From: Sphingomonas_L flavalba_A
GTDB lineage: Bacteria > Pseudomonadota > Alphaproteobacteria > Sphingomonadales > Sphingomonadaceae
Length of the DNA: 64,000 bases
Reading direction: 5' to 3'
NCBI RefSeq assembly: GCF_047553045.1
Contig: NZ_CP180208.1
Coordinates: forward strand, 1,798,001-1,862,000
Part shown: one piece after another, positions 8,841 through 18,207 of the stretch
How the letters are laid out: every line of letters starts with the position of its first letter
Numbering within the stretch: position 1 is the first letter of the stretch
The notes under the pieces: model-generated
The model's input: the letters and a program-made list of their open reading frames with translations, nothing else
Database searches by the model: none
What the model was told of the DNA's origin: nothing
Program-made: the position numbers and the translations under genes

Positions 8841-9512
8841 TCAGTCGACGACTGCGATCGCCAGTCCGTCCCAGCCTTTCAGTCCAACGGTTTGCAGGGC
8901 CGTTGCATCCAGCCGCGGCTCGGCGGCGATCAGGTCGAACACCGCGCGGCTGCCCAACACCATCGGATCGCTGCTGCCGAAATCTGCGACACGCCCTTTG
9001 CGGACGACATTGTCGACGACAATCACCGTTCCGGGCCGCGACAGCGCCAGCGCCTGACGGACATAGTGGGCGTTATTCTCCTTGTCGGCGTCGATGAACA
9101 CCAGGTCGAACGGACCTTCGCCGGCCGCGACCATCGCCGCCAGCGTATCGCGCGCGGGAGCGACGCGGATATCGACCCGATCACCGACCCCGACGCGATC
9201 GACATTGGCGCGGGCGACGGCGGCGTGGCGCGGGTCGATTTCCAGCGACACCATCGCCCCACCCTCGGCAAGCCCGCGCGCCAGCCAGATCGTCGAATAG
9301 CCGCCCAGCGTGCCGACCTCCAGAATGCGGCGGGCGCCGACGATCCGGGCGAGAAGGTGGAGGAACTTGCCCTGTGCCGGCGACACGTCGATCGCCGGCA
9401 ACCCGGCCGCCGCGTTCGCGGCCAGCGCCGCGTCAAGCGCGGGATCGGACGGCAACAGGCGGTCGGCGATATAGGCGTCGACCGCCGTCCAGGGCTCCTC
9501 CGCCAACGTCAC
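8841..9512 (-). CDS. O-methyltransferase (CCoAOMT-like, SAM dependent)
   Basis: 223 aa. The Rossmann SAM-binding motif ILEVGTLGGYSTIWLARGL is followed by LEIDPRHAAVARAN, FIDADKENNAHYV (metal-binding aspartates) and VVDNVVRKGRV, the signature order of the class I caffeoyl-CoA-type O-methyltransferases. It probably methylates a catechol-like hydroxyl; the substrate cannot be read from sequence. The start overlaps the aldolase stop by 4 bp, so it is the downstream partner of that gene. Confidence 0.9.
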   Translation of the reverse strand: MTLAEEPWTAVDAYIADRLLPSDPALDAALAANAAAGLPAIDVSPAQGKFLHLLARIVGARRILEVGTLGGYSTIWLARGLAEGGAMVSLEIDPRHAAVARANVDRVGVGDRVDIRVAPARDTLAAMVAAGEGPFDLVFIDADKENNAHYVRQALALSRPGTVIVVDNVVRKGRVADFGSSDPMVLGSRAVFDLIAAEPRLDATALQTVGLKGWDGLAIAVVD

Positions 9513-10417
9513 TCCTCGTTCTTGTAGATCCGCACCAGCTTGTCGAGCATCGCCAGCGCCTCGGACCGCTCGCGCTGGAACGTATTGCGGCCGATGATCG
9601 ATCCGTTGCCGCCGCCGTCGCGGATGTCGCGCGCATCCTGGTAGACCGCGTCGGCACCCTTGGCCGCGCCGCCGGAAAAGACGACGATCCGCCGCCCGTC
9701 GAAGCAGGCCTTGACGACGTGCGCGACACGCTTCGCCTGGGTCGACCAGTCGCCGCCCTCATAGGCCTTCTGCGCGTCTTTCTGCTCGATATGGTCGCTC
9801 GGCAGCTTGACCTTGATGATGTGCGCGCCAAGCAGCGCCGCCATGTGCGCGGCATAGGCACCGACGTCCAGCGCCAACTCGCCCGACTTGGGCAACGCCC
9901 CACCGCGCGGGTAGGACCAGATGACGGTGGCCAGGCCGACCGCCTTCGCCTCCGCCGACAACTCCCTGATCTCTTCCATCATGTCGAAACAGTCGTCGGA
10001 ACCGGGATAGATGGTGAAGCCGATCGCCGAGCAGCCCAAGCGAAGCGCATCGTCGACGCCCGCCGTCACCGCCTGATTGGCGCCGGTCGCCCAGCTGTTG
10101 GAACTGTTGACCTTCAGGATCGTCGGAATCTGCCCGGCAAAGCTCGCCGCGCCCGCTTCCAACATGCCCAGCGGCGCCGCATAGGCGGAAAGCCCGGCAT
10201 CGACAGCGATCTGATAGTGATAATGTGGGTCGTAAGCTGGCGCATTGACCGCGAAGCTCCGCGCCGGCCCGTGCTCGAACCCCTGATCGACCGGCAGGAT
10301 GATCAGCTTGCCAGTCCCGCCCAACCGGCCATGCATCAGGATACGGGCCAGATTGGACTTCACACCCGGATTGTCGGACTCATAATTGGCGAGAATGGCC
10401 TTAACGGTCGGCGTCAT
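9509..10417 (-). CDS. Class I fructose-bisphosphate aldolase (DhnA/FbaB family)
   Basis: 302 aa, a Schiff-base aldolase of the bacterial/archaeal DhnA type, which cleaves fructose-1,6-bisphosphate in glycolysis and gluconeogenesis. Recognisable blocks are ILPVDQGFEHGPARSF at the N-terminus, SWATGANQAVTAG, the barrel lysine region HIIKVKLPSDH, and VVFSGGAAKG near the phosphate site. The ATG at 10415-10417 has a strong GAAGGGG Shine-Dalgarno; upstream in-frame residues look non-coding. An IS element begins about 90 bp upstream. Confidence 0.93.
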   Translation of the reverse strand: MTPTVKAILANYESDNPGVKSNLARILMHGRLGGTGKLIILPVDQGFEHGPARSFAVNAPAYDPHYHYQIAVDAGLSAYAAPLGMLEAGAASFAGQIPTILKVNSSNSWATGANQAVTAGVDDALRLGCSAIGFTIYPGSDDCFDMMEEIRELSAEAKAVGLATVIWSYPRGGALPKSGELALDVGAYAAHMAALLGAHIIKVKLPSDHIEQKDAQKAYEGGDWSTQAKRVAHVVKACFDGRRIVVFSGGAAKGADAVYQDARDIRDGGGNGSIIGRNTFQRERSEALAMLDKLVRIYKNEE

Positions 10418-10504
10418 CACGGTCCCCTTCAAAGATACCAACATGCGTGGCGACCTGTTAGCCGCGCCGCCTGAAAGCCGCAATGTCGGGAACGGCCCGG
10501 TAAC

Positions 10505-11350
10505 TATACTAGGTTGATGACTCAATGGGGCCACTCGGAGACGACGGCGACGAGCGCGATGGCGGCGAGATAGTTTTGGGCGTGTCGGTCATATCGGGTG
10601 GCGATGCGTCGCCAGTTGTTGAGCCTGCCGAAGAGGCGCTCGATGACATTTCTTCGCCGGTATGCCCGTCGATCGAGAGGATATGGCGTCCGGCGCGCGG
10701 CGGTTGAGGGGATGACAGCCTTGACCGGCCGTTCCGCGAGCCAGTTACGCAGACTGTCGGCGTCATAGGCTTTATCGGCAAGCAGGCGCTTTGGCGGCAC
10801 CACCGAGGCGAGCAGCGGGATGGCGATGCTGATGTCGGCGATATTGCCCGGTGTCAGGGTGATGGCGACCGGTCTGCCGCGATCGTCGGCCAGGCAATGG
10901 ACCTTGCATGTCCTGCCGCCGCGCGAGCGCCCGATCGCTTCTTCAAACTCCCCCTTTTTAAGCCCGCCGCCGAGCGGTGTGCTTTGACGTGGCTGCTGTC
11001 GATCGACAGTTCCTTCGGCACTGGACCTGACGCGGCAATCTTCTCGAACAGCCGCTGCCAGATACGGCGCTGCGACCAGCGGTTATAGCGATTGTAGATC
11101 GTGGTGGGCGGCCCATAAGCTGCCGGAACATCGCGCCACCGGCACCCCGTCTTGAGGACATGCAATATACCGGAAATCACTGTCCGGTCATCGACACGCG
11201 GCTTGCCTGCCTTGCCGTGGGGAAGGTGCGGCTCAATCGCCGACCATGCTTCATCCGATAGCCAGAACAGATGACGTGACATACCCACTCCCGCACAAAC
11301 CAAAAGAAGATGAATATTTATCACAAAATATCAAAGGTATATATAGGTTC
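10505..11350 (-). mobile_element. IS5-family insertion sequence (IS427-like, approximate ends)
   Basis: A single transposase read through a -1 frameshift occupies 10522-11282. Its outer edges are estimated from the flanking genes. I could not define terminal inverted repeats or a target duplication by eye: the left flank near 10505 (CTATACTAGG) and the AT-rich right flank near 11340 (CTATATATACC as reverse complement) are only loosely similar. It separates the aldolase gene from the cytochrome c gene. Confidence 0.8.
10522..11282 (-). CDS. IS5-family DDE transposase, two frames joined by -1 frameshift
   Basis: The first frame (from ATG 11280-11282, MSRHLFWLSDEAWSAIEP) gives the N-terminal DUF4096-type domain with KPRVDDRTVISGILHV and the first catalytic aspartate in SIDSSHVKAH. 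The second frame holds IGRSRGGRTCKVH, LLADKAYDAD and RNVIERLFGRL with the last acidic residue. The two join in the run A5G5 at about 10950-10960, where a -1 shift gives GLKKGEFEEAIGRSRGG. This is the programmed-frameshift layout of the IS427 group, so the gene is probably intact rather than broken. Confidence 0.88.
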
Positions 11351-11432
11351 TTAACCTGGCTACATCGCGCACCATTTCCCCACGGCCAGAACCGGTGACC
11401 AGCCCTTGCCGGCCCGGCGGGACGATGCCGGA

Positions 11433-11894
11433 TCAGTCGAAAACGATCGAATCCAGCTCGGCCGGATCGGTCACTTCCTGCCTGCCGGCGGGAAGTTCGT
11501 TGGCCTGAAGAATAGTCGCGACCATGTCGATATTGCCCTGCGGTCCCGCCTTGCCCGGCGTGTCGGGCAGCGGCGGCATCGTCGTCACGATCCTCTCGTA
11601 AAGCTGGCCAACGGTCATGCCCTGCCAGCGACCGAGAAATTCGACCCCGACAAGCGCCGGCCCCGCCACGCCGCCATTGAACATCTCGCCATGGCAGGCG
11701 GAGCATTGGCGGATATAGAGGCTCATCCCCCGTTCCGCCTGCGCTTCACTGTAAACGCCGCCGGCGACCGAACGACGCTCAGTGGGTGCCGCCGCGTCAC
11801 CACCCGCCGCAGCGACAGCCGCGACACCGGCCAGAGCACCGGCGAGCACCACCAGCAACGGGGCGCCGCCCCTGCCAGGCACAAAACGGATCAC
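11433..11894 (-). CDS. Secreted c-type cytochrome
   Basis: 153 aa from a GTG start (11892-11894) overlapping the stop of the upstream dehydrogenase gene. A hydrophobic signal segment (about residues 10-35) precedes one haem site, CSACHG, with a likely distal methionine in TTMPPLPDTP. The domain resembles small class I cytochromes c that serve periplasmic dehydrogenases. It is the last gene of a leftward operon with two FMN 2-hydroxyacid dehydrogenases and probably takes their electrons. The IS5 element lies about 150 bp downstream. Confidence 0.88.
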   Translation of the reverse strand: MIRFVPGRGGAPLLVVLAGALAGVAAVAAAGGDAAAPTERRSVAGGVYSEAQAERGMSLYIRQCSACHGEMFNGGVAGPALVGVEFLGRWQGMTVGQLYERIVTTMPPLPDTPGKAGPQGNIDMVATILQANELPAGRQEVTDPAELDSIVFD

Positions 11895-13162
11895 AGACGA
11901 TACTCCTCCCACGGCAGGCGCACCATGCTGCGTTTGATCGCAGCCAGATTGGGCGCGCCAGCGATACCCATCGATACCGTCAATTCGGCGGCGAGCAACT
12001 CCATGACCCGCTGCACGCCGATGGCACCGAACGCGGCAACGCCCCAGGCGGGTGGGCGGCCGACCATCACCGCCTTCGCCCCCAGCGCCAACGCCTTCAG
12101 CACGTCGCTGCCGCGCCGGATGCCACCGTCCAGCATCACCGGGATGCGCCCGCGCACCGCATCGACGCATTCGGGCAGTGCGACCAGCGTCGGCACCGCC
12201 CCGTCATAAGCCCGCCCGCCATGGTTGGAGACGACAATGCCGTCCGCGCCGTATTTGACGGCGGCGGCGGCATCCTCCGCGTTCAATATGCCCTTGACCA
12301 CGACCGGCAGCGGCGAGGCCGCCTTCAACCAGCTAATATATTCCCAGGTCAGGCTGGGGATGACCGGGGCGAGCACCCCGGACTGGTAGTTGTGGAACTT
12401 GTTACGGATGTTGCGGTCCCGGTTCGGGGTATAGGGATGGTCGACCGTCACCCCCAGCCAGGCGGCACCGGCGTCGGTATACTGCTTCGCCCAGGTCTGG
12501 GCGAGTTGCCTGTTGCGGTGGCCGAGCTGGCAGATCCACCAGTTCGGGCACTGGTTGGCCTGCTTCAACTCATCGACGAAGGCGAGCGCGTTGGTGACGC
12601 CGTAAAACGCGTTGGCGCCATGGGCGCCGATCGCCGCCAGCCGGTCGCCGTCCGGGACCACGGTGTTCTTCGTCGTCGGATCGAGGATGATCGGATAGGC
12701 AAGCTTCTGGCCGAGGATGTCGATCGACGTATCGATCCGGCTGACGTCGACGCCGACATGCTGGCGCAGCTTGGTCAGTTCATATGCCCTGATATTGTCG
12801 GTCAGCGTGTATTCGTCTTCCGATCCGCTGCTGACATACTCGAAATGCGCGACGTCGAGGGTCCGCGCGGACACCTGCTCGATCTCGTGAATGTTGACCG
12901 GCCCCATCACCTTCATGCCGTGCTGGGGCGGGTATTGTTTACCGTTGGTCGCATCGAGGGTGAACGGCCCCGGCCCCGGTATCGTCTGCGCCACGGCATT
13001 GACGGAATAGCCGGCGGCGAGCGCGCCGAGCGCCGCCATGAACTGGCGCCGGCCTGCGCCCGATTCCTCGAATGCGCGCAGGCTGTCGAGCGCGATGCGG
13101 CCGGGGTCCTCCTCTGCCTGGGCATAGCCCCCGGTCAGCCATTTCTGAAACTGGTTGGTCAT
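11891..13162 (-). CDS. FMN-dependent 2-hydroxyacid dehydrogenase/oxidase (LldD family) with Tat-like leader
   Basis: 423 aa. The (S)-2-hydroxyacid oxidase barrel begins around residue 90. The catalytic histidine is in GIVVSNHGGRAYDGA, followed by the FMN-phosphate loop VMLDGGIRRGSDVLKALALGA. The N-terminus contains GRRQFMAALGALAAG at about residues 38-52, a twin-arginine-type motif placed after a 37-residue cytoplasmic-looking stretch. Substrate class is L-2-hydroxy acids (lactate, mandelate, glycolate); which one is unknown. ATG 13160-13162 has GGAAGA upstream. Confidence 0.88.
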   Translation of the reverse strand: MTNQFQKWLTGGYAQAEEDPGRIALDSLRAFEESGAGRRQFMAALGALAAGYSVNAVAQTIPGPGPFTLDATNGKQYPPQHGMKVMGPVNIHEIEQVSARTLDVAHFEYVSSGSEDEYTLTDNIRAYELTKLRQHVGVDVSRIDTSIDILGQKLAYPIILDPTTKNTVVPDGDRLAAIGAHGANAFYGVTNALAFVDELKQANQCPNWWICQLGHRNRQLAQTWAKQYTDAGAAWLGVTVDHPYTPNRDRNIRNKFHNYQSGVLAPVIPSLTWEYISWLKAASPLPVVVKGILNAEDAAAAVKYGADGIVVSNHGGRAYDGAVPTLVALPECVDAVRGRIPVMLDGGIRRGSDVLKALALGAKAVMVGRPPAWGVAAFGAIGVQRVMELLAAELTVSMGIAGAPNLAAIKRSMVRLPWEEYRL

Positions 13163-13208
13163 GCGAACATCTTCCCGAATAACGACATGCGTTGAACGTG
13201 GCGGCCGG

Positions 13209-14459
13209 TCAGCCAGGTTTGTACGCCTTCCACGCGGGGCGGATGAAACTGCGGTCGACGCCGCGCATCGTGCCGGCGCCGGACAGGGCAAGCGCGATGC
13301 GGGTTTCGCCCTCCAGCACCTCTATCACCCGCTGCACCCCTTCCTGGCCGAAGGCGGCAAGGCCCCAGAGGTAGGGGCGACCGATCATGACCGCCCGCGC
13401 GCCGAGCGCCGCCGCCTTGACGACGTCGCCGCCGCGCCGGACACCGCCGTCGACCAGGACCGGGACCTTCGGCCCGACCGCGTCTACCACTTCCGGCAAG
13501 GCGTGGAGCGTGGCGATCGCGCCGTCGAGGGTGCGGCCGCCATGGTTAGACACCGAAATCGCGTCGGCACCGGCGGCGACCGCACGCTTTGCGTCCTCGC
13601 CGGTGGTGATGCCCTTGATCACTAGCGGCAGTTTGCTGGCGGCGCGCACCCATTTCAACCAGTCCCAGTTCATCTGGGGAAAATAAGGAAAGATCATCCC
13701 CGACTGGAACTGGACGCTGCCATTATCGTCGGTGTTGTAGCGCGGCGTGTCCGACCATTGGGTTTCCCAATGGTCGCGGCTCGGCCGGTCGCGCGCACCG
13801 GTATAGGGATAGTCGAGCGAGACGCAAAGCGCGGCCGCACCCAGATCCTCGTTGGTCTTGGCCCAGCGTTCGGCATCCTCGCGCGCGTGGTAGCCAAGCG
13901 ACGACGCCCACCAGACCGGCATCGTCCCCGCCTTGGTCATATCGGCGATCAGGGTGTGGCGTGGCCCGACCAGAATGGCGCCGGACTTGTGCGCGGCGAG
14001 AATGGTCAGCCGGTCGCCATCCGGGTGCATCAGCCGGCGCAGGCCGACCGGGCCGAGCAGCACCGGGTGCGGATAGGTCTTGCCGAACAATTCGACTCCG
14101 GTGTCGACCCGCGACACATCGACCATCACCTTGCGGCGCACCCAATAGTCGGCAAAGGCGGCGCGGTTGGCCTTCAGCGTCAGTTCGTCCGCCGCGCCGG
14201 CGCGGATATAATTATAGGCCAGTTCACTGATCTTGCGGCGGCCGACATCCTCGAACTCGTGCAGGTTGACGACGTTCATGATGTCCTGGGAATAGACCGG
14301 GATCGTGACCGTCTCGAACCCTTCGCGGTGGGCGGCGCGTTGGGCGTCGGCGGTGGGCGGCGCCGCCTGCGCCATGCTTGCGGCGCCGCCGGCCAGCCCG
14401 ATCAACGCGCGCCGCCGTGGCGAGAAACCCGCGTCCTTTTCCCCTGATACTGCCCGCAT
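13209..14459 (-). CDS. Second FMN-dependent 2-hydroxyacid dehydrogenase with Tat-like leader
   Basis: 416 aa, clearly paralogous to the neighbouring gene. It has the catalytic block ISVSNHGGRTLDGA and the FMN loop PVLVDGGVRRGGDVVKAAALGA. The N-terminus SPRRRALIGLAGGAASMAQA looks like a Tat signal (twin arginine, hydrophobic stretch, AQA cleavage-like end). The start ATG 14457-14459 has AGAGAGGAA upstream. Its position between the MHS permease and the first paralogue points to a shared hydroxyacid pathway feeding the cytochrome c. Confidence 0.88.
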   Translation of the reverse strand: MRAVSGEKDAGFSPRRRALIGLAGGAASMAQAAPPTADAQRAAHREGFETVTIPVYSQDIMNVVNLHEFEDVGRRKISELAYNYIRAGAADELTLKANRAAFADYWVRRKVMVDVSRVDTGVELFGKTYPHPVLLGPVGLRRLMHPDGDRLTILAAHKSGAILVGPRHTLIADMTKAGTMPVWWASSLGYHAREDAERWAKTNEDLGAAALCVSLDYPYTGARDRPSRDHWETQWSDTPRYNTDDNGSVQFQSGMIFPYFPQMNWDWLKWVRAASKLPLVIKGITTGEDAKRAVAAGADAISVSNHGGRTLDGAIATLHALPEVVDAVGPKVPVLVDGGVRRGGDVVKAAALGARAVMIGRPYLWGLAAFGQEGVQRVIEVLEGETRIALALSGAGTMRGVDRSFIRPAWKAYKPG

Positions 14460-14494
14460 CGCCCGGTTCCTCTCTCTTTCTTCAATCGATTTTC

Positions 14495-15910
14495 TCAGGC
14501 CGCCGGCCCAGTATTGGCGCGAATGTCGACCTTGTATGTCTCGCGGATCAGCCAGGCCGACAGCGCCGAAATCAGGCACATCGCCGCGACATAGGCGGAA
14601 ATCGGCGCCGAACTGCCGTAGCGGGCGAACAGCGCGGTTGCGATCAGCGGCGCCAGCGCGCCGCCGACCAGCGTGCCGAGCTGATAGGCGAGCGACATGC
14701 CGGAATAGCGCACCCTGGTCGCGAAGGTTTCGGTGTAGAGCGCGGCAAGCGGCCCGAAGATCATGCCGTTCAGGAACTGGCCGACGCACAGGCCGATCGC
14801 CGCGCTGGCCAGCGTCCCGCCGGCAATGAGTGGAAAAACGGCGAACGCCCACGCGGCGAGCAGCAGCGCGCTGACGCAGATCACCCCGCGCCGCCCGTTG
14901 CGATCAGACAGCCAGGCGCCGAAGAACACCCCCGGCACCATCGTCACCGCACCGAGCAGCACCGCCGCCAACATCGTGCTGGTCGTCATCCCCACCGTCG
15001 GTCCGGTGCCGTAGGCGAGCGAGAAGGAGACCAGCAGGTAATAGGATGTCTGCATGCCGACGAATGTGCCGGCGGCGAGCAGGATCTGGCGCGGGTACTG
15101 GCGCAATGCCTGCAGCGCCGGCGACTGGCGCCGTTCCTGCGCGAGCCGGTCGGCGGCGGTCGCGCAATCGACTCCGAGCTTTGCCGCCAATGCCGCCGCC
15201 GCGTCCGCCTGGCGTGCCTGTTCCGTTTCCTGCAATTCGCGGAAGGCGGTGGTCTCCTCGAACCGCATGTGAATGAAGATGCTAAGCATGACCAGCACGA
15301 CGCTGGCGATGAACGGCACCCGCCAGCCCCACGCCATGAAATCGTCCGGCGACAGCGTCGACGACGCGATCAGGAAGGCGAGATTGGCGAGGATCGTGCC
15401 GATCGGCGCGCCCGCCTGCGCGAAGCTGCCATACCATCCGCGCTGGTCGTCCGGTGCGTTTTCGAGGATGATCAGCACCGCCCCGCCCCACTGACCGCCA
15501 AGCGCGAAGCCCTGAACGAAACGCAGGGCAACAAGCAGCAACGGCGCGAGATTACCGATCGTCTGGTAGGTGGGCAGCAGGCCGATCAGCGTCGTCGCCC
15601 CGCCCATCAGCATCAGGGCGATGACAAACATCCGCTTGCGGCCGATCCGGTCGCCATAATGCCCGAACACCGCCGCCCCGACCGGGCGGGCGAAGAAGCC
15701 GACAGCGAAGGTGCTGAACGAAGCGATCAGCGCCACAAACGGCGAAACGCCTTCCGGGAAGAACACCGTTGGAAAGACGATGGCGGCGGCCGTGGCGAAG
15801 ATGAAGAAGTCGTAGAATTCGATGCTGGTGCCAACGAGCGAGGTCATCGCCGTCTTGCGAAGATTATGCGCGACCGCCGCCTGATGCGAACCGCCCGTCC
15901 CACTCTCCAT
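14495..15910 (-). CDS. MFS transporter, metabolite:H+ symporter (MHS) family
   Basis: 471 aa, 12 predicted membrane helices. The MHS signature is visible: GTSIEFYDFFIFATAAA in helix 1, GHYGDRIGRKRMFV in the loop after helix 2, and RFVQGFALGGQWGGAVL. A long cytoplasmic loop around residues 225-290 is characteristic of MHS proteins such as ShiA, KgtP and ProP. It probably imports an organic acid for the enzymes next to it. It is the first gene of the leftward operon; the 320-bp region upstream is shared with the DUF2848 gene. Confidence 0.92.
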   Translation of the reverse strand: MESGTGGSHQAAVAHNLRKTAMTSLVGTSIEFYDFFIFATAAAIVFPTVFFPEGVSPFVALIASFSTFAVGFFARPVGAAVFGHYGDRIGRKRMFVIALMLMGGATTLIGLLPTYQTIGNLAPLLLVALRFVQGFALGGQWGGAVLIILENAPDDQRGWYGSFAQAGAPIGTILANLAFLIASSTLSPDDFMAWGWRVPFIASVVLVMLSIFIHMRFEETTAFRELQETEQARQADAAAALAAKLGVDCATAADRLAQERRQSPALQALRQYPRQILLAAGTFVGMQTSYYLLVSFSLAYGTGPTVGMTTSTMLAAVLLGAVTMVPGVFFGAWLSDRNGRRGVICVSALLLAAWAFAVFPLIAGGTLASAAIGLCVGQFLNGMIFGPLAALYTETFATRVRYSGMSLAYQLGTLVGGALAPLIATALFARYGSSAPISAYVAAMCLISALSAWLIRETYKVDIRANTGPAA

Positions 15911-16171
15911 CCGAATCCCCCCGCGCCGGTTTCAGCTCAGTCGATCGTCGGTCGGCCCACCATGAGCCCGGCAGACGCGCATGACACCGACGCCCGTTCC
16001 ACAATGGTACGACACAGGGCCGGCGACAGGATGGAACACCCTTCCGCAACGCCGGACAAGGATAGCGAAGTCTTTGTTTTTGCACCCATCCCTGTTACGC
16101 ACGGCTTGGTCACCGCGTCGATTCGATGAATAGACTATCTATTTTCATTAGCTTGTCTAGTTAAGATAAGT

Positions 16172-16188
16172 AGCTTGCTTGCAAATCT
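16172..16188. promoter_or_regulatory. Putative MarR-type operator, site 1
   Basis: AGCTTGCTTGCAAATCT matches 14 of 17 positions of the perfect palindrome in front of the marR gene (18618-18634). It lies 43 bp before the DUF2848 start, in the 320-bp divergent intergenic region (15911-16230). That region is otherwise AT-rich relative to its neighbours and contains no gene I can support. Confidence 0.6.
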
Positions 16189-16203
16189 ATTCGCCGATAG
16201 ATT
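16184..16203. promoter_or_regulatory. Inverted repeat overlapping operator site 1
   Basis: Perfect 7-bp arms AATCTAT (16184-16190) and ATAGATT (16197-16203) around TCGCCG. It overlaps the MarR-like site and ends 28 bp before the DUF2848 ATG. It could be a second regulator site or part of a larger one. Confidence 0.4.
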
Positions 16204-16230
16204 CACGCCTTCATCGGGAGCGGGCAGGGA

Positions 16231-16911
16231 ATGATCGAACTCATCGTGCAGGACGCCGACGGCGAAACGGCCCTGCCCTTCGTGCCCACCCAATTGGTCA
16301 TCGCCGGCTGGACCGGCCGCGACGCCGCCGCACTGGAAGCGCATATCGTCGAACTGGAAGCACTGGGTATCGCCCGCCCGAAGGCGGTGCCGATCTTCTA
16401 CCGCGCCGCCGCTTCGCTGCTGACCACCGCCCCCGTCGTCCAGACCGTCGGCGAAGACGCGTCAGGCGAGGTAGAGGCGGTGCTGTGGAAGCAAGGCGGC
16501 GCGCTGTATGTCGGCGTCGGGTCCGACCATACCGACCGCAAGCTGGAGGCGAGCGGTATCACCCTGTCGAAACAGCTTTGCGCCAAACCAGTATCGGCCG
16601 GCGTCTGGCGCTGGGCGGACGTCGCCGGGCATTGGGACCAGGTCATGCTGCAATCTCGGCTGCCGGCGTCTGACGCGCTTTATCAGGAAGGCGCCGCCGC
16701 CACACTGCGCCGCCCGGACGAGCTGCTTGCCCTGTACGAAGCGCGCGCCGGGGCGCTGCCCGACGGCGGCGTCATGTTCTGCGGGACGCTGGCGGTCCAG
16801 GGCGCGATCCGGTTTTCGCCCGATATGGAACTGGCACTGATCGACCCGGTGCTCGGCCGGACGCTGCGCCACCGTTACGCCGTCGACAGCCTGCCGATCG
16901 TCGAAGCATGA
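16231..16911 (+). CDS. DUF2848 family protein
   Basis: 226 aa, full family length. Characteristic blocks are QLVIAGWTGRDAAALEAHI near the N-terminus, GVGSDHTDRKLE in the middle and MFCGTLAV in the C-terminal half. The fold is related to fumarylacetoacetase-like hydrolases, but no reaction is assigned to the family. Its ATG follows a purine-rich GGGAGCGGGCAGGGA site, and its stop overlaps the amidase start by 4 bp. DUF2848 genes recur beside amidases in catabolic loci, which is what is seen here. Confidence 0.88.
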   Translation: MIELIVQDADGETALPFVPTQLVIAGWTGRDAAALEAHIVELEALGIARPKAVPIFYRAAASLLTTAPVVQTVGEDASGEVEAVLWKQGGALYVGVGSDHTDRKLEASGITLSKQLCAKPVSAGVWRWADVAGHWDQVMLQSRLPASDALYQEGAAATLRRPDELLALYEARAGALPDGGVMFCGTLAVQGAIRFSPDMELALIDPVLGRTLRHRYAVDSLPIVEA

Positions 16912-18206
16912 GCGCCCACGCCAGCCGCGCCGCAATCGACGCCGCCCTGATACGCGCCGACTGGCCAGAGGCCGAAAGCGTGTTCACCCTCCGGCTGGAC
17001 AAAGAGGCGCGCGCTTTCGCCGAAGCGGCGGACGCGCGCCGGGCGGCACGGTCGCGCGCGCCGTTTCTGGGCGTACCGATCACCGTCAAAGACAATTTCG
17101 ACCTGATGGGCCATCCGACCACGGCCGGGTCGCGGCTGCTGGCCGACGCGCCGCCGGCGCGACGGGACGCGGCGGTGCTGGAACGGCTGCGCCGCGCCGG
17201 TTTCATCATCATCGGCCGGACCAACATGACCGAGTTCGCCTTTTCCGGCATCGGGCTCAACCCGCATTACGGCACCCCCGCCAACCCCGCCTTTACCGGC
17301 GAACGGCGCATCCCCGGCGGGTCGTCCTCCGGCGCGGCGGTATCGGTGGCGCTGGGCATCGTCCCGGCGGCGATCGGCACCGATACAGGCGGTTCCATCC
17401 GCATTCCGGCGGCGCTGTGCGGCCTGAGCGGTTTCAAACCGACCACCAATACGGTGACGCGGGCGGGCGTGCTGCCGCTGTCGACGACGCTCGACACTGT
17501 CGGCGTCATCGCGCAGTCGGCGGCCGACTGTGCGGCGCTGTTCGACGTAATCCGCGACCGGCCGGGGCCGCCGCGTCTCCCGGTTCCGGTGCAGCGCATC
17601 CGGCTTGGCCTGGTCTGCAACTACGTGATGGACGGGATAGAGACTGCGGTCGCCGACGCCTTCGCCGACGCGGTCGAACGGATCGAGGCGGGCGGTATCG
17701 CGGTCGAACGGATCGTCCTGCCCGAACTGGACGGCATTCCGGCGATGATGCGCGAAGCGACCTTCGCATCGGCCGAATCCGCCGCCTGGCACGCCCCCTA
17801 TCTGGCCGCCGGCCGCGACGATGCTTATGACCCGCGGGTGCTGACCCGCATCCGCGCCGGGGAAACGATGACCGCGCCCGCCTATGTCGCGCTGGTCGCG
17901 GCACGGGCTGCGGCGATCGAGACAATCAGCGCACAGGTCGCCGGCCTCGACGCGCTGCTGTGGCCGACGGTGCCGTTCATCGCCCCGACGATCGCCGCGC
18001 TGGCCGACGACGCCGCCTATCATGCGGCGAACCTGCTGGCGCTGCGCAATTCGACGGTCGCCAACCTGTTCGACGGCTGCGCCATATCCATCCCCTGCCC
18101 CGGCGACGGGCCACCGGTTGGTCTGACCCTGGCTGCGCTATCCGGCCGCGACGACCAGTTGCTCGGCATTTCCATCACCGTGCAGACCGTGTTGAAAGGA
18201 GCCTGA
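16908..18206 (+). CDS. Amidase (amidase-signature family)
   Basis: 432 aa. The Ser-cisSer-Lys triad is readable: K61 in VPITVKDNFD, cis-Ser S139 in GGSSSGAA, and nucleophile S163 in GTDTGGSIRIPAA. The family also includes GatA and AtzF, but this stand-alone gene with DUF2848 and a cupin suggests hydrolysis of a small amide in a catabolic pathway. No transmembrane or secretion signal is seen. A strong GAAAGGA site follows near its stop and serves the next gene. Confidence 0.9.
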   Translation: MSAHASRAAIDAALIRADWPEAESVFTLRLDKEARAFAEAADARRAARSRAPFLGVPITVKDNFDLMGHPTTAGSRLLADAPPARRDAAVLERLRRAGFIIIGRTNMTEFAFSGIGLNPHYGTPANPAFTGERRIPGGSSSGAAVSVALGIVPAAIGTDTGGSIRIPAALCGLSGFKPTTNTVTRAGVLPLSTTLDTVGVIAQSAADCAALFDVIRDRPGPPRLPVPVQRIRLGLVCNYVMDGIETAVADAFADAVERIEAGGIAVERIVLPELDGIPAMMREATFASAESAAWHAPYLAAGRDDAYDPRVLTRIRAGETMTAPAYVALVAARAAAIETISAQVAGLDALLWPTVPFIAPTIAALADDAAYHAANLLALRNSTVANLFDGCAISIPCPGDGPPVGLTLAALSGRDDQLLGISITVQTVLKGA

Positions 18207-18207
18207 C

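Noticed and set aside
10522..11282. IS5 transposase as a frameshifted pseudogene
   Set aside because: The two frames meet at an A5G5 slippery run in the -1 phase and restore the family sequence exactly, which fits programmed frameshifting.
14378..16129. A 583-codon plus-strand frame over the MFS transporter
   Set aside because: Low-complexity Arg/Gln/His sequence typical of antisense frames in high-GC genes; the minus-strand transporter is certain.
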